NCBI RefSeq assembly: GCF_000307775.2
Contig: NZ_KK020676.1
Span: 1,342,381-1,394,136 of the forward strand
Direction of reading: 5' to 3'
Source: Stutzerimonas stutzeri KOS6
GTDB lineage: Bacteria > Pseudomonadota > Gammaproteobacteria > Pseudomonadales > Pseudomonadaceae
Length of the DNA stretch: 51,756 bases
The translations under genes and the position numbers were made by a program. The notes under the pieces were generated by a model. That model was not told where the DNA came from, did no database searches, and worked only from the letters and a program-made list of their open reading frames with translations. Positions 38,693 to 48,373 of this stretch are shown one piece after another. Positions within the stretch are counted from its first letter, which is position 1; every line of letters starts with the position of its first letter.

Positions 38693-39607
38693 GTGAATCT
38701 GGAAACCAAATGGCTGGAGGATTTCGTGGCGCTGGCGGCGACCCGCAGCTTCTCCCAGGCCGCGCAACGCCGCTTCGTCACCCAGCCGGCCTTCAGCCGG
38801 CGGATACGCTCGCTGGAGGAGGCCCTCGGCCTGCAACTGGTCAACCGTTCGCGCACACCGATCGAGTTGACCGAGGCCGGCCAGTTGTTCCTCGTCAGTG
38901 CGCGCAACATGGTCGAGCAGCTCGGCGAGGTGGTGCGGCACTTGCACCATGTCGAAGGCCAGCAGGGTGAAGTGCTGCAGATATCCGCCGCGCATTCGCT
39001 GGCATTGGGCTTCTTCCCGGCCTGGATCGCCAGCCTGCGCGACGAGGGACTGAACCTTGCCACGCGGCTGATCGCCACCAATGTCGGCGAGGCCGTGCAT
39101 GTGCTGCGCGAGGGCGGTTGCGATCTGATTCTGGCCTACTACGACCCGGACGCCGCGCTGCAGCTCGACCCGGAGCTGTTCCCCTCGCTGCACCTGGGGC
39201 GCACCGAGATGCTGCCGGTCTGTGCGGTGGGCGCCGACGGCGTTCCGCTGTACGACGTCGACAGCGGCCAGACCGTGCCGTTGCTGGCCTACAGCGCCGG
39301 TGCCTTTCTCGGCCGCTCGGTGAACCTGCTGCTGCGCCAGCGCGCGTTGCGTTCGACCACTGTCTACGAGACCGCCATGGCCGACAGCCTGAAGAGCATG
39401 GCGCTGCAAGGTCTCGGCATTGCCTGGGTGCCGCGGTTGAGTGTGGAGCCGGAATTGCAACGCGGGGAGCTGGTTATCTGCGGTGGCGAGCAATGGCGAC
39501 TGCCTTTGGAGATCCGCCTGTACCGCTGTTCGCTGATGCGCAAGGGGGCAGTGAGATTGCTCTGGCGGCGGCTGGAAAGCCGCGTTGTAATGCCGCAGCT
39601 GAGGTGA
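38693..39607 (+). CDS. LysR-family regulator, HypT/YjiE-like
   Basis: A 304-residue LysR protein with an N-terminal winged HTH (about 3-62: NLETKWLEDFVALAATRSFSQAAQRRFVTQPAFSRRIRSLE) and a complete ligand-binding domain. ETKWLEDF and SQAAQRRFVTQPAFSRRIR resemble E. coli HypT (YjiE), the hypochlorite-responsive regulator. Whether the oxidant response is shared is unknown. The GTG start at 38693 has AGGGA 7 nt upstream. It is divergent from aspA, which is a possible target. Confidence 0.88.
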   Translation: MNLETKWLEDFVALAATRSFSQAAQRRFVTQPAFSRRIRSLEEALGLQLVNRSRTPIELTEAGQLFLVSARNMVEQLGEVVRHLHHVEGQQGEVLQISAAHSLALGFFPAWIASLRDEGLNLATRLIATNVGEAVHVLREGGCDLILAYYDPDAALQLDPELFPSLHLGRTEMLPVCAVGADGVPLYDVDSGQTVPLLAYSAGAFLGRSVNLLLRQRALRSTTVYETAMADSLKSMALQGLGIAWVPRLSVEPELQRGELVICGGEQWRLPLEIRLYRCSLMRKGAVRLLWRRLESRVVMPQLR

Positions 39608-39695
39608 TGGCTCGCCGCCTCGGCAGCGGTGCTATGATCACCGCCATGCCGTTCTACTGCTGATTGCCCGTCTAGCGCGGTCGTTGGAGTCAGTC

Positions 39696-42188
39696 GTGCC
39701 CACCCCAAACCCAATCGGCTTGCGTCAATGGATCTGGCGGGCTTTCGTCGGCAGTGCGCTGATTCCGCTGGTGCTGGTGGAAACCGTACTGATCGCCATC
39801 TATCTACTGACCAACAGTGCGATTCGCGATGCGCAGATCGACCATCTGCGCCAAACCACCCTGAATGACCTGCAAGCGTCGGTCAGCCCTCAGTCACGCC
39901 TGATCAGCGAGCAACTGGGGCAGATCGCCTCGCTTACCCTGCTCTATCGCAATCTGGCTGCCCAGGCGCTGCTCGAGGGCGGTCCGGTCACCAGTCCGGA
40001 ACTGGAACTGAGCCCCGGCGGTGTGCGCTATAGCCCGCAGGACAATGGCGGCGCCGCGGTGTTCTACTCCGCTGCCACCCCGGCCGAGCGGCATGACCTG
40101 GGCAAAATCACCAGGCTCCACCGGCTGGAGCCGCTGATGAAGGAGATCAAGGCGCGCAACCCGCTGATCGCCAGCCTGTACTTCAACAGCTGGGACAGTT
40201 TCAACCACATCTATCCCTGGTTTTTCACCCGCGACCAGTACCCCGCGGACATGGACATTCCGAAGTACAACTTCTATTACCTCGCCGATGCCGAGCACAA
40301 TCCGGCGCGCGGCGTGGTGTGGACCGATGTCTATCTCGATCCTGCCGGGCACGGCTGGATGATGTCGGCCATCGCGCCGGTCTACCGTGGCGACTTTCTG
40401 GAGGGCGTGGTCGGCATCGACATCACCGTCAGCGGCATCCTCAAGCAGATCGGCCAGTTGCAGGTGCCCTGGGGCGGCTATGCCATGCTGGTCAGCGATG
40501 ACCTGTCGATCATGGCGCTGCCGGAGCTCGGCGAGGAGGACTTCGGTCTAGCCGAGCTGACCGAGCACTCCTACCTCGAAGCGATTCGCCGCGAAGTCTT
40601 CAAGCCCGAAGACTTCCGGCTCGATCGCCACCCGGAAACCTCGGCGCTGGCCGCGGCGATCTCCACGGCCGGCAGCGGGGTGCAGCGGGTAATGCTCGGC
40701 GGCCGCCCGAAGCTGGCGGCCTGGGCCACCGTGGAGCAGTCCGGCTGGCACCTGCTGGCGGTGGTCGACGAGGCGGCGGTCTTTCGCCAGACCAACGCCC
40801 TGGCCAGCCACTACCAGCAGATCGGCTATCTGCTGATCGCCGGGTTGCTGCTGTTCTACATCGGCTTCTTCGCGCTCATGTGGCTGCGTGCACGCCAGCT
40901 CAGCCATGCGTTGCGCAATCCCATCGCCGGTATCTCGCAGATGATGGAGGAGGTCGGCCGCGGGCGCTGGCAGCCGGTGCCGGTGCAGACCGATATCCGC
41001 GAGCTGGATGAGATGTCACGGCATACGCAGGACATCGGCGGTCGCCTGGCATTCAGCGAGGCCCAGCGTGGCGACGCACAGCGGCGCCTGGAGCTGGTCC
41101 TGGAAAGCGCCACCGAGGGTCTCTGGGAATACGACATCCCCAGCCATTCGCTGCGCATCCGCGGCAACATGGTGACGCACTTCGGGCTGCCTTCGGGGCC
41201 GTTTGCCGATAGCGAGTTTCGCCAGCATATCCATCCCGACGACCTGCCCCAGGCCATGGCCCAGATCGAACGGATCAGGCTGGGCCTGCAGCAGCGCTAC
41301 GAGGCCAAGTATCGCTTTGCCGATGCGCGGGGCGAGTACCGCTGGCTGCTCAGCCGGGGACGGGTGCTGGAACATGATCCGGAAACCGGCGCGGCGCTGG
41401 TGCTGGCCGGCACCCACGTGGACATCGACGCACTCAAGCGCGTCGAGGAAGAGCTGCGCGCCGCGACCCTGCAGGCCCAGGCCGCGAACGAGGCGAAGGA
41501 TCGGCTGCTGTCCGGAATCAGCCACGAGCTGCGCACGCCGCTCAACGCGATTCTCGGGTTCGCCCAGCTCATGCGCATGGACTGTGATGACCAGAATCAG
41601 GCCGAGGCGGCCGAATACCTGGACGAGATTCTGCTCGCCAGCCGCCACCTCAACCAGCTGCTGGGCGAGATTCTCGAGTGGTCGAGCCTGCAGAAGGAGG
41701 CGCCGCCACTCGACCTGCAACCGGTGACGGTCTGCAGTCTGATGCGCGAATGTGCCGAAATGATCGGCCTCGACCTTCAGCAGCGTGGCCTGCAATTCGA
41801 GCTGTCGCTGCCCGACGAGGATCTGCAGGTGCTCGCCGAGCCGCGCCGTCTGCGCCAGGTGCTGCTGAACCTGCTGTCCAATGCGATGAAATACAACGTC
41901 CCCGAAGGGCGCGTGGCCCTGCGCGCCGAAGCCGGTCCGACCCTGGTCCGCCTGCTGGTCGAGGACACCGGGCTGGGCATCGAGCCGGCGCAGCAGGCCC
42001 AGGTGTTCGAGCCCTTTCAGCGGCTTGGGCGCGAGAGCAGCATGATCCAGGGTACGGGCATAGGTCTGTCGCTGTGCCTGGAGTTCGCCCGGCTGATGAA
42101 TGGCCAGATGGGACTGCACAGCGAGCCCGGCGTCGGCAGCCGGTTCTGGATCGAGCTGCCACGCTTCGTGCCGAACAAGGCCTGCTAG
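39696..42188 (+). CDS. Cache-PAS sensor histidine kinase
   Basis: An 830-residue membrane sensor kinase. One helix (about 18-40) is followed by a large periplasmic dCache-like domain (about 45-370: FFTRDQYPADMDIPKYNFYYLAD and GVVGIDITVSGIL). A second helix (about 377-398), a linker/HAMP-like region and a PAS domain (about 465-590) come next. HisKA has H610 in SGISHELRTPLNAILGF, and the HATPase (about 705-825) has NLLSNAMKYN, DTGLGI and GTGIGLSL. There is no receiver domain in the protein and no response-regulator gene beside it, so its partner lies elsewhere. The GTG at 39696 has GGAG 6 nt upstream and is preferred to the TTG at 39684. The ligand is unknown. Confidence 0.92.
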   Translation: MPTPNPIGLRQWIWRAFVGSALIPLVLVETVLIAIYLLTNSAIRDAQIDHLRQTTLNDLQASVSPQSRLISEQLGQIASLTLLYRNLAAQALLEGGPVTSPELELSPGGVRYSPQDNGGAAVFYSAATPAERHDLGKITRLHRLEPLMKEIKARNPLIASLYFNSWDSFNHIYPWFFTRDQYPADMDIPKYNFYYLADAEHNPARGVVWTDVYLDPAGHGWMMSAIAPVYRGDFLEGVVGIDITVSGILKQIGQLQVPWGGYAMLVSDDLSIMALPELGEEDFGLAELTEHSYLEAIRREVFKPEDFRLDRHPETSALAAAISTAGSGVQRVMLGGRPKLAAWATVEQSGWHLLAVVDEAAVFRQTNALASHYQQIGYLLIAGLLLFYIGFFALMWLRARQLSHALRNPIAGISQMMEEVGRGRWQPVPVQTDIRELDEMSRHTQDIGGRLAFSEAQRGDAQRRLELVLESATEGLWEYDIPSHSLRIRGNMVTHFGLPSGPFADSEFRQHIHPDDLPQAMAQIERIRLGLQQRYEAKYRFADARGEYRWLLSRGRVLEHDPETGAALVLAGTHVDIDALKRVEEELRAATLQAQAANEAKDRLLSGISHELRTPLNAILGFAQLMRMDCDDQNQAEAAEYLDEILLASRHLNQLLGEILEWSSLQKEAPPLDLQPVTVCSLMRECAEMIGLDLQQRGLQFELSLPDEDLQVLAEPRRLRQVLLNLLSNAMKYNVPEGRVALRAEAGPTLVRLLVEDTGLGIEPAQQAQVFEPFQRLGRESSMIQGTGIGLSLCLEFARLMNGQMGLHSEPGVGSRFWIELPRFVPNKAC

Positions 42189-42228
42189 CGGGCTGGCCGT
42201 CCGGGGTACTGGCCGATGCCGCCTTGCG

Positions 42229-42306
42229 CTATACTGCGCGGCCTTCGCACGCGGGCGGCCATGGCCGGTTCGCGACTATCCAAGCCACGCTCTTTTGCGT
42301 GGTTTG
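42229..42306 (+). terminator. Hairpin with U-rich tail before purE
   Basis: CAAGCCACGC (42281-42290) and GCGTGGTTTG (42297-42306) pair over 10 bp (one G-U) around TCTTTT, followed by TTGTTATT. It could end the kinase transcript. However, a TATACT hexamer lies upstream at about 42229-42234, so it may instead be an attenuator inside a purE leader. Confidence 0.55.
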
Positions 42307-42349
42307 TTGTTATTGACGCGCCCGCGGGCGCCCGATGAGAGGCACGACG

Positions 42350-42838
42350 ATGAGCGCACTGGTAGGCGTGATCATGGGCTCCAAGTCCGACTGGTCCACC
42401 CTGAGCCACACCGCCGAGATGCTGGAAAAGCTGGGCATTCCCCATGAAGTGACGGTGGTATCCGCCCATCGCACGCCGGACCTGCTCTTCCAGTACGCCG
42501 AACAGGCCGAAGCCCGCGGGCTGCGCGTGATCATCGCCGGCGCTGGCGGTGCCGCCCATCTGCCGGGCATGTGCGCGGCCAAGACGCATCTGCCGGTGCT
42601 CGGTGTGCCGGTGCAGTCGTCGATGCTTTCCGGCGTCGATTCGCTGCTGTCGATCGTGCAGATGCCCGCTGGCGTTCCGGTCGCGACCCTGGCCATCGGC
42701 AAGGCCGGTGCGATCAACGCCGCGCTGCTGTCGGCGAGCATCCTCGGTCATGAGTTTCCCGAGTATCACCAGGCGCTGAAGACATTCCGTGACGAGCAGA
42801 CCCAGACCGTTCTGGACAGCCCGGACCCGCGCGTCTGA
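42350..42838 (+). CDS. purE: N5-carboxyaminoimidazole ribonucleotide mutase PurE
   Basis: Catalyses rearrangement of N5-CAIR to CAIR in purine synthesis. The 162-residue protein has the class I PurE motifs [13 protein letters not shown] and [11 protein letters not shown], plus [11 protein letters not shown] and PVQSSMLSG. The start at 42350 has GAGAGG 7 nt upstream, which is better than the ATG 15 nt earlier. purK follows 105 nt downstream, and they act in consecutive steps. Confidence 0.96.
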   Translation: MSALVGVIMGSKSDWSTLSHTAEMLEKLGIPHEVTVVSAHRTPDLLFQYAEQAEARGLRVIIAGAGGAAHLPGMCAAKTHLPVLGVPVQSSMLSGVDSLLSIVQMPAGVPVATLAIGKAGAINAALLSASILGHEFPEYHQALKTFRDEQTQTVLDSPDPRV

Positions 42839-42943
42839 GCCGACCCGGCCGGCGCGGCGACGCCCGCCGGCGGATGTAAACTTGCTTCCCTGCGCTGCGC
42901 AAACGCGCGCGCCAGATCTGCCGCCTAACGAAGGGCCGTTGAG

Positions 42944-44029
42944 ATGAAAATTGGTGTGATCGGTGGCGGCCAGCTGGGCCGCATGCTGGCCCTGGCGGGC
43001 ACTCCGCTGGGCATGAGCTTCGCTTTCCTCGACCCGGCGCCGGATGCCTGCGCCCAGGCTCTCGGTGAGCACATCCGCGCCGACTACGACGACAAGGATC
43101 ACCTGCGCCGGCTGGCCGACGAGGTCGATCTGGTGACCTTCGAGTTCGAAAGCGTGCCGGCCGAGACGGTGGCCTTCCTCTCGCAATTCGTGCCGGTCTA
43201 CCCGAATGCCGAGTCGCTGCGCATCGCCCGTGACCGCTGGTTCGAAAAATCCATGTTCAGGGATCTGGGCATTCCCACCCCGGACTTCGCCGATATCCAG
43301 TCGCAGGCCGATCTCGATGCTGCGGTCGCAGGCATCGGCCTGCCCGCCGTGCTCAAGACCCGCACCCTGGGTTACGACGGCAAGGGCCAGAAGCTGCTGC
43401 GCAAGCCCGCCGACGTCAGCAATGCCTTCGCCGAGCTGGGCAGCGTGCCGTGCATTCTCGAAGGTTTCGTGCCGTTCACCGGCGAAGTCTCGCTGATTGC
43501 CGTGCGCGGGCGTGACGGCGAAACCTGCTTCTATCCGCTGGTGCACAACAGCCACGAGAGCGGCATCCTGCGGCTGTCGGTGGCCAGCAGCAATCACCCG
43601 CTGCAGGCGCTGGCCGAGGATTATGTCGGTCGCGTGCTCAAGCAGCTGGACTACGTCGGCGTGCTGGCCTTCGAGTTCTTCGAGGTGGACGGTGGGCTGA
43701 AGGCCAACGAGATCGCGCCGCGGGTGCACAACTCCGGGCATTGGACCATCGAAGGCGCCGAGTGCAGCCAGTTCGAGAACCATCTGCGAGCCGTCGCCGG
43801 CCTGCCGCTGGGGTCGACCGCCAAGCTGGGTGAGAGCGCCATGCTCAATTTCATCGGCGAGGTTCCGCCGGTGGCAAAGGTGATCGCCATCGAGGACTGC
43901 CATCTGCACCACTACGGCAAGGCTTTCAAGGCCGGGCGCAAGGTCGGTCACGCCACCTTGCGCTGCCCGGACCGTGCCACGCTGGATCGGCAGATCACCG
44001 CTGTGGAAACGCTGATTCCCCGTGTTTGA
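42944..44029 (+). CDS. purK: N5-carboxyaminoimidazole ribonucleotide synthase PurK
   Basis: An ATP-grasp enzyme that carboxylates AIR with bicarbonate and ATP to N5-CAIR, the PurE substrate. The 361-residue protein starts KIGVIGGGQLGRMLALAG and has LKTRTLGYDGKGQ (about residue 140), EGFVPFTGEVSLI and NEIAPRVHNSGHWTIEGAECSQFENH (about 250-275). Length is normal. GAAGG lies 10 nt before the start. Confidence 0.96.
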   Translation: MKIGVIGGGQLGRMLALAGTPLGMSFAFLDPAPDACAQALGEHIRADYDDKDHLRRLADEVDLVTFEFESVPAETVAFLSQFVPVYPNAESLRIARDRWFEKSMFRDLGIPTPDFADIQSQADLDAAVAGIGLPAVLKTRTLGYDGKGQKLLRKPADVSNAFAELGSVPCILEGFVPFTGEVSLIAVRGRDGETCFYPLVHNSHESGILRLSVASSNHPLQALAEDYVGRVLKQLDYVGVLAFEFFEVDGGLKANEIAPRVHNSGHWTIEGAECSQFENHLRAVAGLPLGSTAKLGESAMLNFIGEVPPVAKVIAIEDCHLHHYGKAFKAGRKVGHATLRCPDRATLDRQITAVETLIPRV

Positions 44030-44114
44030 CACCCGGCTGTCTGGCTGCGGCGAACGGTGACAGAGTCTTCGGGTCCATTGGTTACCCACCTTTCGGACCT
44101 GAGGAGAACATCCA

Positions 44115-44366
44115 ATGGGCATCATCGGCACCATCATCATCGGCTTGATCGTAGGCCTGATCGCACGCTTCCTTAAACCCGGCGACGACAGCATGGGCTG
44201 GATCATGACCATCCTGCTGGGGATCGGCGGCTCGCTGCTGGCCACCTACGGCGGCCAGGCGCTCGGCCTGTACCAGGCAGGTGAAGCCGCGGGCTTTATC
44301 GGTGCCGTGGTCGGTGCGATCATCCTGCTGGTGATCTACGCCATGGTCACAAGCCGCAAGCATTGA
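44115..44366 (+). CDS. GlsB/YeaQ/YmgE family stress-response membrane protein
   Basis: An 83-residue protein with three hydrophobic segments (1-17, 29-46 and 58-78), Gly-rich, in the Transgly_assoc (GlsB/YeaQ/YmgE) family pattern: GTIIIGLIVGLIARFLKPGDD. The role is unknown, but the family is linked to general stress. GAGGAG lies 8 nt before the ATG. Confidence 0.93.
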   Translation: MGIIGTIIIGLIVGLIARFLKPGDDSMGWIMTILLGIGGSLLATYGGQALGLYQAGEAAGFIGAVVGAIILLVIYAMVTSRKH

Positions 44367-44419
44367 TCCGCCGCGGGGGCCGTTCCTCGCGGCCCCCACT
44401 TCTCTCGCACGTAGCCCCC

Positions 44420-44956
44420 ATGCGCACATTGATCGTTTCGCTGTTTTGCTGCCTCGCATTAGTTCCCACCGTCCACGCCGCATTGCCGGAACTCGACTGG
44501 CTCGAACTGATGCCTGCCGAGGATCGCCAGGCGCTGGAAGAAATGCCCGAGATCGATCACTCGACCCCCGAGAACCTGGGCTTCAGCGATCAGGGTGGAC
44601 TCAAGCAGGAGTCCGGCCTGCCCGCCGTGATGTATTCGGCCAAGACCGTCGCCGCGCTGAATGATCGCGAGATCCGCCTCGGCGGCTATCCGGTCCCGCT
44701 GGAAAGCGACGCCCGCGGGCGCAGCACCGAGTTCTTCCTGGTGCCCTATCCCGGCGCCTGCATCCACGTGCCGCCGCCACCGCCGAACCAGATCGTATTG
44801 GTGCGCTATCCCAAGGGTATCGCGCTGGATGATATCTATGCGCCGCTCTGGGTCGATGGCCGGCTGAAGGTCGAACCGGTCAGCAACGACCTGGCCGAAG
44901 CCGCCTATGCGCTGGAGGCGGCGGCGGTCGAACTGGTCGACGAAAGCGATTTCTGA
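44420..44956 (+). CDS. DUF3299 periplasmic protein
   Basis: A 178-residue protein with a signal peptide (MRTLIVSLFCCLALVPTVHA). The DUF3299 pattern follows: LDWLELMPAEDRQAL, then VPLESDARGRSTEFFLVPYPG and ACIHVPPPPPNQIVLV. The function is not known. The ribosome site is not obvious. It follows the GlsB-like gene by 53 nt and is followed by the glycosylase-like gene at 11 nt, so the latter two are probably co-transcribed. Confidence 0.9.
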   Translation: MRTLIVSLFCCLALVPTVHAALPELDWLELMPAEDRQALEEMPEIDHSTPENLGFSDQGGLKQESGLPAVMYSAKTVAALNDREIRLGGYPVPLESDARGRSTEFFLVPYPGACIHVPPPPPNQIVLVRYPKGIALDDIYAPLWVDGRLKVEPVSNDLAEAAYALEAAAVELVDESDF

Positions 44957-44967
44957 GTTCGCAGTCG

Positions 44968-45641
44968 ATGGCGCTACCAACCGATATACGCCAGGCGTTA
45001 CGCGGGCTTGCCGCGTACAGCGATGGCATCGATCTGCCGGTCTACCAGGCATTCGAACGTGATCCGCTGGAGCCGATCATCGGCCTGGGCGATGCCGAGG
45101 CGCCAATCTGCTTCTTCGGCCGCGACCCTGGCCGCGAGGAGGTGCGCCATGGTGAACCCTTCATCGGCTCCGGTGGACAGATCGTCAGGCGCGTCCTGTA
45201 TCGCCATCTGCATGGCCAGGAGATGCCGGACTTCGAGGCGGGGCGGGCGCTTGGGCAGCACTACTTCTGGATCAACACCGTGCCGTACAAGCCCATTGGC
45301 AACAAGGCCTGGTCGATGGCAGTCAAGCGCCGCTTCCATCCGCTGATGCGCCAGTTGCTGGTGGACACCTGGAAGGGCCGGCATATCGTCACGCTTGGCC
45401 GCGAAGCCTTCCTCTGGTTCGGCATCGACCAGCCGCGCGAACAGCGCCAGCGCCTGGAGGCTTTCTGGCAGCGCGAGGATCGTTTCACGGCCGACATCGA
45501 TGTGCAGTTGCAGGACCGGCAGGGCCATGCCCGCGAGTTTGTCCTGCATCCGCTACCGCACCCCTCGCCGTTGAACCAGACCTGGTTCAAGCGCTTCCCG
45601 GCACTGCTCGAAGCGCGCCTGCGCCAGCTCGACCGCCGCCG

Positions 45642-45645
<4 letters not shown>
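44968..45645 (+). CDS. Uracil-DNA glycosylase superfamily protein
   Basis: A 225-residue protein with the superfamily motif FFGRDPGREEVRHGEPFIGSGGQ (about residues 51-72), like the GxxPGxxE...GxPFVGxxG of UDG families 4 and 5. The C-terminal HPLPHPSPLNQTW (about 194-206) corresponds to the active-site H-P-S motif. It may remove uracil or act on another base; no substrate can be assigned. Its stop codon overlaps the ldhA stop on the other strand. Confidence 0.82.
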
Positions 45646-46631
<986 letters not shown>

Positions 46632-46721
46632 GAGAGCCTCGCTGATGGAAGGCAACGGCAACAGCCTGCGACAGCTTGCCGGCTGAAGCCAAGTCGACTG
46701 GGCCGTCGATCGTGCGCCGAC

Positions 46722-46740
46722 CGGTTGCTTCAGGCAACCG
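46722..46740 (-). terminator. Hairpin between the DUF2188 gene and ldhA
   Basis: CGGTTGC (46722-46728) and GCAACCG (46734-46740) pair around TTCAG, after the DUF2188 gene on the minus strand. No U-run. Confidence 0.4.
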
Positions 46741-46796
46741 TATGTTCACGCCGTCACCTTTGCAGATGCAGCCTGAAAGCAGTCAAACCGAGGGTC

Positions 46797-47021
46797 TCAG
46801 CCCTTGCTGTGGCTCGGATCAGCGCTGCGAGGGTAGGTACGCTCTTCTTGAATGGTCCCATCCTTCTTGTGGATCTTCACCGAGGCCGTCTTGCCTTCAA
46901 GGAAGGTTGCCGTCACCTGCAGCATCTCGTCCTTGGTTGCAGCGGTCTTCGAAGCGCGGGTCGCCCCTTGCTTGCGCAGCTCCCAGCCCGAATCGGTGGC
47001 GCTGATGTGGTAGTTGTCCAT
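46797..47021 (-). CDS. DUF2188 domain protein
   Basis: A 74-residue protein with the DUF2188 pattern: YHISATDSGWELRKQGATRA, a K-T-A-A-T-K-D-E-M helix, and VKIHKKDGTIQEERTY at the end. The function is unknown; such proteins are frequent in aerobic bacteria. The ATG at 47021 has GAGGA 7 nt upstream, which selects it over longer frames. Confidence 0.93.
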   Translation of the reverse strand: MDNYHISATDSGWELRKQGATRASKTAATKDEMLQVTATFLEGKTASVKIHKKDGTIQEERTYPRSADPSHSKG

Positions 47022-47588
47022 GCGTGAATCCTCGCGGTGGGTTGCGGTTTTAGAGTGCCGGGCAATACAGGGGTTCGGTAAGGCGGTGCGGCGGGGGTCA
47101 TTGGCAGCGCCACTGCGCATCGCCTGGTAGCCAGCTGCACCGGCTCGCGAGAAGAAAATCCATGCAGTTGTGCGCCTTGCCAGATTGCCGGGTGGCCGCA
47201 GGCTTCGTGCGCGGCGCGGTATGGGTTCACTGCATCGGCGCGGCGGTAGTTGCCGAGTCGAAGCGACGCTGCAATGTGGGCAGTGAAGAACCAGCGCGCA
47301 TGCATCTGCACAACGGCGATCGACCCTGTACGACGGCGGCGGGCGCGATGTGCCACTGGGCGGAAACGGCCATGGCCGTCGGGGTCAGGCTGGAAAAGGA
47401 AGGGGAGATCGAGTCGCCAGCCCCGTTGGGCCGGACGATCTTTCGCTGTGATCGTCCGGCCGGCCGCGGTCTTTTGTGGCGGGAAACGACAGGTCTATCC
47501 GGGTCGTCTGGCTTCGAAGCGCTGGTCGGACGCCTGGCCAGGCTTGCGCATATTGCAGGACCGAGCGCCAGCCCCTCTTTGCGGACTA
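47022..47588. other. 567-nt gap with a strong hairpin
   Basis: No gene with a ribosome site is seen; the open frames here cross the inverted-repeat element. A perfect 12-bp hairpin (GGCCGGACGATC at 47429-47440 with its complement at 47450-47461, loop 9 nt) lies in the middle, with CTTTT 10 nt beyond it on the plus strand. Sequence near 47320-47400 is GC-rich and like the chromosome on its left. It may contain gene remnants, but I can name none. Confidence 0.5.
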
Positions 47589-47730
47589 GGTTCTGTACGA
47601 AAAAGTCGTCGAGCGAAGGTCAGGCGAGGCAAAAACGGGTGAGGAAGCGGAGTTTACGTGCTGTAAATGAGCATTCCGAACCCGTTTTTAACGAAGCATC
47701 ACCGAGCGCAGGCACTTTTCGTACAGAGCC
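47589..47730. mobile_element. 142-bp palindromic MITE
   Basis: The ends are GGTTCTGTACGAAAA (47589-47603) and its near-complement TTTTCGTACAGAGCC (47716-47730), with one mismatch in 15. TA flanks both sides (47587-47588 and 47731-47732), as expected of a TA target duplication. Inside are a further inverted repeat, AAAAACGGGT (47631-47640) with ACCCGTTTTT (47680-47689), and a TTTAC-GTGCT-GTAAA core, so almost the whole element folds into one imperfect hairpin. There is no coding capacity. It must rely on a transposase elsewhere. Similar ends occur in Pseudomonas repeats I recall, but I cannot name the family with certainty. Confidence 0.88.
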
Positions 47731-48149
47731 TATATGAACGCCTGCCGCGACACGCCACGGGGCAGGCGACTACGCCCCGGCAACTGCTCCAGGCGCTTGC
47801 GCCATTCGGCGCGCACGGACGGAGCGGAAGCTGAAGCTGGCTTCGCTGCCGTTTCGGACGCAGGCGGAACGGCTTTCACTTCCACTACGGGTTTACTCGC
47901 TGCAGTTCTCGCCGCCACTGCGGGAACAATCGTCGCAGTCGCAGTCGCAGTCGCAGTCGCCGCCGCCTTCGCTGCAGCTCGCAGCTCAGCGAGGCTCGGC
48001 GTCTTGCGCACAGGCTCGCTCACCGCCTTTTCCACGCTGCGCAGGCAGAGCTTGCATGAAACCTGAGAGGCATCCTCCGAGCTGTTCAGGCTCGATCCCG
48101 TGCGCCCGCATGCGACATTGCCATTGGGGGCGGAGTAATGAATCACCAA
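47730..48149 (-). CDS. Small zinc-ribbon-like protein with an Ala-Thr repeat
   Basis: A 139-residue protein. The N-terminal 40 residues (VIHYSAPNGNVACGRTG, then VSCKLCLRSVEKA) carry three Cys residues and a His that could bind zinc. An Ala/Thr/Pro/Val-rich low-complexity middle follows, with five consecutive Ala-Thr pairs encoded by a hexanucleotide repeat (47932-47961). The tail is basic (RAEWRKRLEQLPGRSRLPRG). The function is unknown. The TTG at 48149 has AGGAGA 7 nt upstream; a GTG follows directly and could be used instead. The stop TAG overlaps the last base of the MITE. Confidence 0.75.
   Translation of the reverse strand: MVIHYSAPNGNVACGRTGSSLNSSEDASQVSCKLCLRSVEKAVSEPVRKTPSLAELRAAAKAAATATATATATIVPAVAARTAASKPVVEVKAVPPASETAAKPASASAPSVRAEWRKRLEQLPGRSRLPRGVSRQAFI
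47932..47961. repeat. Hexanucleotide tandem repeat, GTCGCA x4.8
   Basis: GTCGCA is repeated four times from 47932 to 47955, with a fifth copy differing only in its last base. Each unit encodes one Ala-Thr pair on the minus strand, so slippage would change the protein by whole dipeptides without a frameshift. Confidence 0.85.
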
Positions 48150-48262
48150 CGTTCTGTCTCCTGATTTTGGGGCGCGGGATTCTACACGCTCATGTCCAGC
48201 AGGCAACGAGGCGGGTGAAAACTTACAGGCGGGTCCGGGCGCCGATGCATGGCGCAGAAACG

Positions 48263-48289
48263 AAAAAGGCCCGCATTTCTGCGAGCCTT
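48263..48289 (-). terminator. Intrinsic terminator on the minus strand
   Basis: AAGGCCCGC (48266-48274) and GCGAGCCTT (48281-48289) pair around ATTTCT with one wobble. On the minus strand the stem runs into TTTTT. No complete minus-strand gene is seen to its right, so the transcript it ended may be lost or displaced. Confidence 0.7.
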
Positions 48290-48296
48290 CAAATCG

Positions 48297-48309
48297 TGGT
48301 GCGGCACCA
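48297..48309. repeat. Perfect palindrome TGGTGC-G-GCACCA
   Basis: A 6-bp perfect inverted repeat with a single central G, 8 nt from the terminator stem. It could be part of an attachment site or an operator. It does not form a tRNA 3' end with the surrounding sequence. Confidence 0.4.
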
Positions 48310-48373
48310 GGAATATAACTTGATAGATGAAAAGCCCGATAATGCTAAGGAAAATGCATTCCATCAACTAAGA

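Noticed and set aside
47162..47737. Plus-strand frame of 191 codons across the MITE
   Set aside because: It runs through both ends of the palindromic element and into the 3' end of the opposite gene. It has no ribosome site and no protein-like character.
48297..48309. GCACCA next to a terminator, suggesting a tRNA 3' end or attachment site
   Set aside because: The bases form a symmetrical palindrome. No T-arm or acceptor stem can be built with the flanks on either strand.
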